64,000 nt of DNA from Pseudopyrenochaeta lycopersici (taxonomy: Eukaryota; Ascomycota; Dothideomycetes; Pleosporales; Pseudopyrenochaetaceae). Below are positions 1-8,104 of the stretch, one piece after another; the first letter of the stretch is position 1; every line of letters starts with the position of its first letter. Position numbers and translations under genes: made by a program. The DNA is taken from positions 1 through 64,000 of the forward strand of contig NHZP01000005.1 of NCBI GenBank assembly GCA_003313425.1. The letters run 5' to 3'. The notes under the pieces were generated by a model. The model was not told where the DNA came from. It saw nothing but the letters and a program-made list of their open reading frames with translations, and ran no database searches.

Positions 1-96
1 AACCCTAACCCTAACCCTAACCCTAACCCTAACCCTAACCCTAACCCTAACCCTAACCCTAACCTAACCCTAACCCTAACCCTAACCCTAACCCTT
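1..96. repeat. Telomeric CCCTAA array (chromosome end)
   Basis: Perfect head-to-tail CCCTAA units, with one unit shortened by a base near position 61-65. The C-rich strand reads 5' to 3' into the chromosome, so position 1 is at or near the physical left end. The last intact unit runs into unique sequence around position 96. TTAGGG is the usual telomere repeat of filamentous ascomycetes. Confidence 0.98.
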
Positions 97-351
97 ATAG
101 GGCTACCCGCCACGATCCACACTGTGAAAAGACATGAAGTGGGATACACTTCCTGCAAACAACCAAAAAGCAGAGTACCATCTGCACAGGACGTCGCCAA
201 CTCCGCCTGCAACTCCATCGTCAATCGCTGCACCCAGGATGACTTCATGATGCTGCTACCACAGACCAGCTGCACTTTAAAGCAGCGACACCTTGCTAAT
301 GATTCCATCATCACCTACTAAAAGAGAAGAATAAAAAAATGTTCATAGAGA
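97..351. other. Telomere-proximal unique sequence, no gene seen
   Basis: Mixed-composition sequence between the telomere and the first subtelomeric repeat copy. The only open frame (124-321, +) begins at GTG and has no recognisable features, so I call no gene here. Confidence 0.5.
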
Positions 352-724
352 CTGAACATTCACACTCCGTGCAGAAATGCTGTTTATATGTTAATGTCTA
401 TGCTGTCTTTGCCAAGACACACTAGTCCCTAGTTGGCACGAGTGTGCCCCTTCCATGAATCTATGTCCATAGACCAATCAAATGATTGATTGAAATAAAA
501 TGTGGCAACCCAGCGTCACCTGACTCACACGGTCCGTGCTGCGTGTTGCTTACAGGGGGCAGCGCCTCTAAACTAATTCTAGTTTAACCCTTCGGTACTC
601 CCTCCAGTCGTAGGCTCTGCTTACAGGTAAAGTGGCAAGGGTAACCAGCACGAGGCTGGTGACCACTTGACAACTTTCTAGTGAAAGGAATCATATATAG
701 GCGGAACGCCACACTAGAAAGTTG
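352..724. repeat. Subtelomeric hairpin repeat, copy 1
   Basis: First of three diverged copies (others at 1,991-2,297 and 3,497-3,874). Shared blocks include CATAGACCAATCA, CTCCCTCCAGTCGT and GACCACTTGACAACTTTCTAGTG. It contains a hairpin with arms ACCAGC (644-649) and GCTGGT (655-660). A second, perfect 13 bp inverted repeat lies at 671-683/712-724. The arms of the first hairpin differ between copies but stay complementary. It lies downstream of the minus-strand gene at 1,070-1,876. Confidence 0.8.
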
Positions 725-1069
725 ACGTGGCTGGAGAGTGACCTCCCGCCCACCCACTTCTGGGTGAGGACCATGTACCTCCAGAACCGCGCTAAATCGC
801 GCACAGGCCAATCCTCAACTTCTTTTTTCGCCACCCTCCGTCGGACTTGCCTTTGGTTTCCAACCCAAAAAAAATGGTTAACACCCACGCTGTTATATCA
901 TACAAGTACCTAAAGAATCAGACACATGTAACGTGCCTCCACACACACACCATAACATAAAATGTACCAACGCAGCGTAAGACTGCGCACAATGACAAAA
1001 CAATTTTGTAAATATGAAGACTGTCATAGAGGACAGAAGAGAAGTAAGCGTAGCAAGTACGACAGCCTG
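725..1069. other. Intergenic sequence, no gene seen
   Basis: Sequence downstream of the minus-strand gene that ends at 1,070. It contains a CA-rich stretch near 935-960. I see no coding potential or RNA gene. Confidence 0.4.
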
Positions 1070-1876
1070 CTACCGCAATCCCAAGTCACCAGCACGTGCC
1101 TCCGCCATGGCCTTAATCGTTGACACTACAACCACCTCGATCTCCTTCCGGGTCCACAAACGTGATGCATCTCCAACAATGTCAACAATGCCCTCCACGG
1201 TATCGGTACCCAATATAACTGCGCGCTTGCGACGTGTTCTATAAACATCCTCTGTAGCGGGACGCACCTGATCCGACTTACGCAATTCATCAGGCTTGCG
1301 CACTTCCACGACACCATCGTCACGTGGAGTACCGTCAACAGCACCCTTCACTTTGCTCCGCGCCGCAGAAGGAAGACCGGGTCCTATCCACCGCACACGT
1401 TTTCCAGCACGCTTCCAGTCGCGCAATGGCTTACGGAAAAACTGATCCGCATCATGCCGTTTCCCACCAACTTCCTCGGCTACCGCCCACCCTTCCCGAG
1501 GGAGCGCAAGCCAACAGCGACCCCGCGATGGTCCGACAGACTCAGGAAGCACAACATACAGCTCGAACTCCGTAAAAACCCTCGCCGCAGAAGAGGACCC
1601 AGTCTTACGCGTTGCAGGACGACCTGCTCCAACAGCCCTGCCAACCCATCCGGTGGGCCCAGATATGTGCACGCTCCGCATACCACTCTTGAGCGCACGT
1701 TCAAAGTCCGACTTGAACTCATCCTCCGTAAGAGGGTTCCCTCCCGGGCCAACGCGATATACCAATCGCCGACATCGCAACGCGACGTGCATATTCCCCG
1801 CAACCTAAACCTCCGTTAGGACTACGACTACAACGTGCTCCACACTACGACTTACCGCTTTGCTTGTACCAGACAT
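1070..1876 (-). CDS. Hypothetical subtelomeric protein, two exons (251 aa)
   Basis: I model exon 1 at 1,856-1,876 (MSGTSKA) and exon 2 at 1,070-1,804. The 51 nt intron (1,805-1,855) begins GTAAGT, contains a CCTAAC branch site and ends TTTAG. This is a textbook filamentous-fungus intron, and it joins two frames without a stop. The product is basic and rich in Arg, Gly and Val. It starts with a short region around RLVYRVGPGGNPLTEDEF, followed by a linker with clustered positive charges (TRRKR). I do not recognise the family and see no signal peptide or membrane span. The frame has no RIP-type stops, unlike the rest of the window. An alternative start is the in-frame ATG at 1,790-1,792, which would not need the intron. 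Confidence 0.6.
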
Positions 1877-1990
1877 GCTACACAAACAGATCGTGCATGT
1901 ACCTGACGCGACTACGCTGACTTTTCCAAAGCCAATCTAAACACGAGCACGGACTCCATCAGCCCCACTACATGGTCACGTGCCACCGCA

Positions 1991-2297
1991 CTGGCGAGCA
2001 CAACAAAGGTCCCTATGTCCATATTCATAGACCAATCAGACAACTGACTGAGCGTTGTGGGGGCAGGGGTGCCTCCCACGTGTAACCCAGCGTCATCTGA
2101 CTCACACGATCCGTGCTCTGGCTTACTTACAGGGGTCTTTGCCCCCAAACTACAAGTAGCTTGACGCGTCCGCTACGATCTCCAATCGTTGGCAAAGCTT
2201 AGGGTAAAGTTGCAAGGGCTGGCAGCGCAAGGCTGCCGACCACTTGCTCAACTTTCTAGTGAAAGGAACCCTAATCATATATAGCACTCGAAAGTTG
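1991..2297. repeat. Subtelomeric hairpin repeat, copy 2
   Basis: Second copy of the dispersed repeat. Hairpin arms are GGCAGC (2,221-2,226) and GCTGCC (2,232-2,237) around the loop GCAAG. The downstream inverted repeat is at 2,249-2,261/2,285-2,297 with 12 of 13 positions paired. Between its arms is AACCCTAA, one telomere-like unit. The copy separates the two small subtelomeric genes. Confidence 0.8.
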
Positions 2298-2753
2298 AGA
2301 GAATGGGCCCGTGCCCATCACAACCCATGTCTGCGCTCCCCGCGCCACAGCTAACGTGACCCTGCGTGACTGTCAGCCACAAGGAAAATGAACTTAGCCA
2401 TTTTTTTCTGGATGTTGGTGTTCCATCCCAGGGCGTCCACACCCTTACTAACCAAGCTCCGCACCACATCCTCTTCATTATTCTCACAATAATGTAACCC
2501 CTGTACATTATGGTCAGTAACTATACCTATACACTGCTTTTGTTCTAAAATAAAAACACCAAAAAAAAAGAAGTAAAAGGAAATGCGAAATTAAACATCC
2601 TCTTACTACGGTGAAATCCTCTATCTAATATAACACAACGTGTATATCTATACATCAATACTATCCCTCTTTTACCAAAGACACTACCGCCTTCCTGAAA
2701 ACGAATTAGACTACATCGGCCGCATCCACTACACAGACGACCCTCCGTACGTA
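2298..2753. other. Intergenic, A-rich tract, no convincing gene
   Basis: Contains an A-rich stretch around 2,545-2,580 and no long open frame with coding character. It is 3' flanking sequence of the minus-strand gene that ends at 2,754. Confidence 0.4.
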
Positions 2754-3390
2754 CTACACTTGCATAGGCCCGAAACCATCCGGTAGATACCGAGGAAGCC
2801 AACAGAAACGCTGCCACGCCCTAGACACTTTCTTCAATGCTTCCTGTGAAGACTTATTCTGCCAAATCGTATGGAAACCATTCCCAAGAATTTCTGCGAC
2901 GTCAGAAGAGTACACCAGCTTTCCATATTGCTGATCAAAGCAAGGCAACACCTCTCGCACCAGCGCACACAGCGCCTCTACGGAAAGCTTCGCAAACGCA
3001 ATCTTGCGACAATGACTACCGTCAGACAATATGTCATGAATCTCCAGCAAAAGCAGCGGACACGGCCCACCGTCTTCTGCTCTAATCAGACGATCACGAC
3101 GTTCCTGGTCGTCTTTACTAATCTTCAAAGGATCGCTAACCCACCATGACTGCCTGCCATCCGGCGTGAGTGAACAAGTCATCGACATTCGTCGCGATAC
3201 GAAATCTGCTACTCCGTTAGTTGGGCATCGGCCAACCTATACGAGAACACACAAAGGGGACAAGTATCCACTCACTGTCCATATACCAACATAACGCTTC
3301 CAGCTTCTCCTCTGTTACTACGAACCGCTCCCCCCGGACGCCTTGCACCAGCACGTCTATACAGACTTCACGCTGTTCCTCGACTCCCAT
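2754..3390 (-). CDS. Hypothetical subtelomeric protein, two exons (189 aa)
   Basis: Exon 1 is at 3,276-3,390 and exon 2 at 2,754-3,208. The 67 nt intron (3,209-3,275) starts GTGAGT, has an ACTAAC branch site and ends GTAG. Splicing gives 570 nt, exactly 190 codons including stop, with no stop in the exons. The start ATG (3,388-3,390) is followed by MGVEEQREVCIDVLVQGV. The middle carries a DPLKISKDDQERRDRLIR segment and a leucine-rich stretch (PCPLLLLEIHDIL). I do not recognise a family and see no signal peptide. It sits between hairpin repeat copies 2 and 3. Its position mirrors that of the gene at 1,070-1,876, although the two proteins do not look clearly alike. Confidence 0.62.
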
Positions 3391-3496
3391 CTCGATGCGT
3401 ACCCACTAACAAAACACTCAAAGTGTTAGCAACGTCTACTCGACCGCCCTTCCCAGGAAGCGACGTTATCGCAATGTAAAAAACAAATGATGTTGG

Positions 3497-3874
3497 ACAT
3501 CTACACTCCGTGCCCGGGGAAGCCCTCCCCTCTTATACATCTATTGTCCTCCAGACCTTGCGCGATGCCAAGGAATGCTAGTCCCCAGGGAGCACAAGTG
3601 TGCCCCGTCCCTGCGTCTACGTTCATAGACCAATTAAATCATAGATTTAGCTGGAGTGGGGGCAGGGGTGCCTCCCACGTGCCCACAACAGTCAGATGAC
3701 CCGCACTGTCCGTGCTTTTGTAGGCTTACAAGGGTCTTTGCCTCTAGCCTCTAAAGAGACTAACACTTCGCTACTCCCTCCAGTCGTGGGCAAACCTTAA
3801 GGTAAAGTGTCAGGGGTCAAGGAGCGCAAGGCTCCTGACCACTTGACAACTTTCTAGTGAAAGGAACCCTAATC
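3497..3874. repeat. Subtelomeric hairpin repeat, copy 3 (cut by retrotransposon)
   Basis: Third copy, closest to copy 1 at its outer edge (both have CACTCCGTGC). Hairpin arms are AGGAGC (3,820-3,825) and GCTCCT (3,831-3,836) around GCAAG, with flanking GGTC/GACC also paired. Homology to copy 2 stops after AACCCTAATC at 3,874. There the gag frame of the gypsy element begins, so the right arm of the second inverted repeat is missing. Confidence 0.8.
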
Positions 3875-4936
3875 CGATTGGAAACGCAGTTACAGCAGCC
3901 ATCTAATACGCCTGAACTTACACCACGCGCCACTGCCGCCCCAACGCCGTCGCCCGAACCTACCCCGGTAACTGTGAAGTCACGCCTTCCCCACCCTCCA
4001 ATGTTCAGCGGCAACAAATCACAATGGCGAGGATGGAAGCTAGAGATGGAAGCTAAGATTGAAGAAGATGCGCGAGCTATAGGGAGCTCGAAGGCTCAAC
4101 TACGCTATATCTATGCACGCCTTGAAGGAACAGCAAAAATCAACGTTACTACATACTACGAGATGGCAAACAAACAAGAGTCTCCAAATCCTCGCGAACT
4201 TCTTCACCGTCTTGACCTCCTCTACGGTGAGCGCAACCGGAAAGAAAAAGCAATCCAGAATCTACATTCCATTCGCCAGAAAGAAGACGAGACCTTCATA
4301 TCCTTCTACCCCCGGTTCGAAAGGGAGATAGCCAACGCTGACGCAGAGGGATGGGACGACGTCGCTAAGACATCCTATCTGCGCAACGCGCTCAACAACA
4401 AGATGAGAGACAAGCTAGTAGGTACATCAGGAGGCGACACCCATACATATATGGGATTTGTCCAAAAGTGCGCAAACCTAAGTAATGACATGGAGCTATA
4501 TGGCCAGTGGACGAAGAAGAGAAGCGTTATCAGAGACGCCCAAGTACCTACGTTGCCAACAACTACTAGTAGCAAGGCCGCCATGCAATTCAACCGCGAA
4601 GACATGATGGAATGGGAACCAACACCACCTACTCCAACCCAAGTGAACACTGTCCGCCTCCGCGACCAAGGCAACGTAAACGGATACCCTTCAAAGCGTC
4701 CGGAAGACCAAGAGCTACTTGGGAAACGAGCAAAGTGGGTTGGCCAGGAAGAGATTGACGCTCGACGCCGTGAAGGGCGTTGCCTTCGATGCGGCCGCAG
4801 CCGGTGCCGAATAGTAACATGCCCGCTAGCAGCCGCTATCCGACCAATGTACACCAGCGTCAAAGCCGCGTTAAGCGCCGCGGTTACAAGCGCTGCTATT
4901 GAAGACGAGCTAGACGAAGCTGACAAAGAGCAATAG
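3857..4936 (+). CDS. Gag polyprotein of gypsy element (partial 5' end)
   Basis: The frame is open from 3,839 and the true N-terminus is lost, since the first codons come from the abutting subtelomeric repeat. The capsid region contains FSGNKSQWRGWKLEME and RELLHRLDLLYGERNRKEKA, typical of the retrotransposon Gag family. Near the C-terminus is a zinc knuckle with spacing C-x2-C-x4-C-x4-C (codons at 4,781, 4,790, 4,805, 4,820). The usual histidine is replaced by cysteine. The frame ends at TAG 4,934-4,936, and pol follows in the same frame. Gag would form the particle and bind the element RNA. Confidence 0.85.
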   Translation: MKGTLIRLETQLQQPSNTPELTPRATAAPTPSPEPTPVTVKSRLPHPPMFSGNKSQWRGWKLEMEAKIEEDARAIGSSKAQLRYIYARLEGTAKINVTTYYEMANKQESPNPRELLHRLDLLYGERNRKEKAIQNLHSIRQKEDETFISFYPRFEREIANADAEGWDDVAKTSYLRNALNNKMRDKLVGTSGGDTHTYMGFVQKCANLSNDMELYGQWTKKRSVIRDAQVPTLPTTTSSKAAMQFNREDMMEWEPTPPTPTQVNTVRLRDQGNVNGYPSKRPEDQELLGKRAKWVGQEEIDARRREGRCLRCGRSRCRIVTCPLAAAIRPMYTSVKAALSAAVTSAAIEDELDEADKEQ

Positions 4937-7543
4937 GACTACGTGGCAGCTCAGAGAGAATGGAAAGAGGAAGGAAGAGCAAAGATGGACGGTGACCCCT
5001 TTTTAGTGGACGTTAGACTTAACGGAACTGACTTCGTTACCGGTCTCGTAGACTCAGGCTGCCTTTGCTACTCCGCTATAAGTGAACGACTCTTTCAATC
5101 TCTGAGACTGCCATCGTTGAAGATAGCACCGCGCCGGTTAGAAGGAGCCGCAGGGAAGAACGCAGAATCAACGACAATCCTGAACACTATCACCTACGCC
5201 TCAATCGATATAGATGGACACCAGCAGGAGCGCATCTTCTTTTACGTAGTCCCTGGCCTCACGTACGACCTAATCCTCGGAAACCCATGGCTAGAAGATG
5301 CTGATGTCACTATCTCTACAAGACGGGGCTGCTTGGACATCGGCGTGTCTGGCATCCGCGTTTGGAACCGCAAGAAGACGTTGCGCAGGCCGCCCCAGTT
5401 CAAGGCCGCACAACTTATAGCTAGTGCGTTTCTGGCTGAAGTAAGAAGAAATCGTAGGAAGAACCGACAGGAAGGTATCAATCTTGATACAGGAGTATAC
5501 GCTGTCTCGATCGCAGATATCGAGAAAGCTCTGAAGCCACGCAAACGATCGGACCCTAAGGTCAAACTGCCACCTCATTACCAGAAGTGGTTGAAGGCTT
5601 TTGATCAGCACCTAGCGGAGAAGCTACCACCTCACAGGGAGGGTGTCGATCTGCACATTGAGATTGAGAAAGACCAGAACGGATCTGAAAAAACGATTCC
5701 TTGGGGACCTCTCTACGGCATGGGCCGAGAAGAACTGCTCGTATTAAGGAAGACTCTCACTGAGCTGTTAGATAAAGAGTTCATTCGAGCCAGCAACTCG
5801 CCGGCTGCCGCGCCAGTGTTAATGGTCAAAAAGCCCGGAGGAGGAGTCCGATTCTGCGTAGACTATCGTGGCCTGAACAACATCACTAAGAAGGACCGCT
5901 ACCCACTCCCGTTGTTCACTGAAACATTGAGAAACGTAGCGAAGGCGCGATGGTTCACGAAGCTTGACGTCATTGCAGCATTCCACAAGATACGACTAGC
6001 GAAAGGAGAAGAATGGAAAACGGCCTTTCGGACGAGATACGGACTGTTTGAATGGCGCGTAGTTCCTTTTGGATTAACAGGAGCACCCGCTGCCTTTCAG
6101 CGGTATATAAATAGTGTTCTGCAGGATTACTTGGACGACTTTGTATCTGCCTACATCGACGACATCCTGATTTACTCTTCAGGGTCCCTCCAAGACCACC
6201 GGCAGAAGGTTGGAAAGGTCCTCCAACGTTTGATGAATGCCGGACTCCAGATTGATATCGACAAGTGCGAGTTTGAGACTAAGAGAGTCAAATACCTCGG
6301 ATACGTTATTGAAGCAGAAATTGGAATACGAGTCGACCCTGACAAGATTGCCGCCATACGTGATTGGGCCACACCATCATCTGTGAAGGCCGTACGAGGG
6401 TTTATCGGATTCGCCAACTTCTACCGAGTTTTTATACCAGAGTTCTCTGATATCACTGAACCCCTCACTAATCTAACAAGAAAGGGCGCCCTCTTCCGAT
6501 GGGACGAAGCGTGTCAAGAAGCATTTGAAAAGGTCAAAGAGCTCCTTATCACAGCACCAATATTGGCTCATTTTGATCCAGAAAAGGAGACCTTGTTGGA
6601 AGCAGATTCGTCCGGACACGCTACTGGTGGCTTACTCTTACAGAAGGACAAGAACAGCAATTGGCAACCAGTTGCTTATTATTCTAAGAAGCACTCAGCG
6701 ACAGAAGCTAATTACCCAATCCACGATAAGGAGCTCCTTGCTATCGTCCGTTGTTTGGAAGCCTGGGAGCCAGAGTTGCACATGGTTAAGCACTTCACTA
6801 TCTTAACTGATCACAAGAACCTGAAATACTTTTACACTGAGAGACAACTATCAGAGAGACAAGTGCGCTGGTCAGAATTCCTCTCAAGGTTCAACTTCAC
6901 CCTCGAATGGAAGCCCGGGAAGATGATGGGAAAGCCCGACGCATTGTCACGACGAGAACAGGACCTGCCCGCCAACTATGACGACGAACGCCTCCGATCT
7001 CGGTTCAAACGGCTCTTTCAGAATAAGCACCTCAGGAACACTCAAGTCCTATCTCTCGCCTCATCACTAACCAATATCGATTTTGCGAAGAGTGTACGAC
7101 TGTTCGAAGATGACCAAATGCAAGAACTATGGCATAAGAGTCGACAGCAGGACAAACTCTACCGAGAGCTCACTACCCTGGTAATACGCAAAGAGAGAAA
7201 CCTTCCAGTAGATCTGCAGAAAGAGAAATCCGTAAGCATGGCGGAATGCTCCGTGGACGAGAGAGGCTTGCTACGATTTCGAGGAAGGATCTGGATTCCA
7301 AATTGCGAACCACTACGCACCCAGATCATTCAAAATATCCACGACTCGCATATTACTGGACACCCTGGGAGAGATCTCACCTACGCAATCCTATCAAGGC
7401 AGTTCTTTTGGTCGGGTGCTGCGAGTGACGTGCGACAATTTGTTCGAAACTGCGAAGTGTGCGGGAGAAACATTACAAGGAGGGAGACTGGGTATTTCTC
7501 AACCTTAGGAATGTCAAAACAACAAGACCCTCGAAGAAGCTAG
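4937..7543 (+). pseudogene. Pol (protease-RT-RNase H-integrase zinc domain), frame broken in integrase
   Basis: Directly follows gag in frame after one TAG. Domains in order, numbered from 4,943: aspartic protease with VDSG (residues ~36-39); reverse transcriptase with FCVDYRGLN and the catalytic YIDD (~404-407); RNase H with EADSSG (~554) and ITDHKNLKYF; integrase HHCC zinc domain (HDSH...H, C-x2-C ~837-840). After CGR the reading frame enters integrase C-terminal DNA out of frame and stops at 7,543. The DDE integrase core is therefore missing and the copy is non-autonomous. RT and RNase H look intact. Confidence 0.9.
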
Positions 7544-7911
7544 ATTGGTTGCACGGCAAGTACCGAGTGGTACGACAAGTTAACTCCCACTCATATCAGC
7601 TCGATGTCCCTGGTAGGATACATCCCGTTTTCCACGTCGACCTACTACGACCTGTACCAAATGATCCCCTTCCATCTCAGAAGGTCGGGGACAGCCAACC
7701 AGGCCCCTTACTTATCGATGGGGAGGAAGCCTGGCTAGTTGAGCGAATACTAGACGAAAGGACTACAAAACGGGGCCGGAGATACTTCAAGGAAGCACGT
7801 GTGAAGTGGGTTGACTATACGAATCCAACCTGGGAGCCAGTCGAGAATGTGCGCATGACTGATGCTTGGAAGCTATGGACGAAGACGCGCAAAAAGGGAG
7901 GAGGGGAGTAA
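7459..7911 (+). pseudogene. Integrase C-terminal fragment with chromodomain
   Basis: In a different frame from the upstream pol. It starts REKHYKEGDWVFLNLRN, the beta-barrel (GPY-like) integrase C-terminal domain. It ends with a chromodomain (ARVKWVDYTNPTWEPVENV), which in chromoviruses directs integration to heterochromatin. TAA at 7,909-7,911 overlaps the end of the polypurine tract. It was separated from pol by the internal deletion. Its GTG-initiated reading frame is not a real gene. Confidence 0.85.
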
Positions 7912-8098
7912 TGTAACGGGCTAGGCCTATGTCCGAGGCTGCGCCATCGTGCACAGATATACGGCTCGTGCGGGTGGCTCGCGCTCGTGAACTTTATAAC
8001 CTCGCATGGCACTTAATCCTCCCCTTTTTCTTCCCATCTTGGTTGTAGATAGCATCTGGACTAGATAGCTGGAATCCAGTTACTAGAGACCGCTCACA
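7912..8098 (+). repeat. 3' LTR of the gypsy element
   Basis: Begins TGTAACGGGC immediately after a polypurine tract (7,891-7,908). The end is placed at CGCTCACA (about 8,098), just before composition changes abruptly to AT-rich. The right border is a guess: there is no 5' LTR to compare and no target duplication to test. Confidence 0.6.
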
Positions 8099-8104
8099 CT
8101 AACG

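Larger units (their letters stand above)
3875..8098 (+). mobile_element. Ty3/gypsy chromodomain retrotransposon, 5'-truncated, internally deleted
   Basis: Contains gag, protease, reverse transcriptase, RNase H, the integrase zinc domain, and an integrase C-terminus with chromodomain, in that order. A polypurine tract precedes a TGTAAC-starting 3' LTR. The 5' LTR, primer site and the beginning of gag are absent: the left edge abuts the subtelomeric repeat at 3,874/3,875. The integrase catalytic core is deleted at about 7,465-7,480. Composition is normal and there are almost no RIP-type stops, in contrast to the gypsy copies further in. This suggests a young or RIP-spared copy. Confidence 0.9.

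Noticed and set aside
124..321. 65-codon open frame next to the telomere
   Set aside because: Starts at GTG, no intron, domain or composition support; likely chance.
2374..2478. Short plus-strand ORF starting MNLAIFFWML
   Set aside because: About 34 codons, no downstream continuation or splice support; hydrophobic start alone is not enough.
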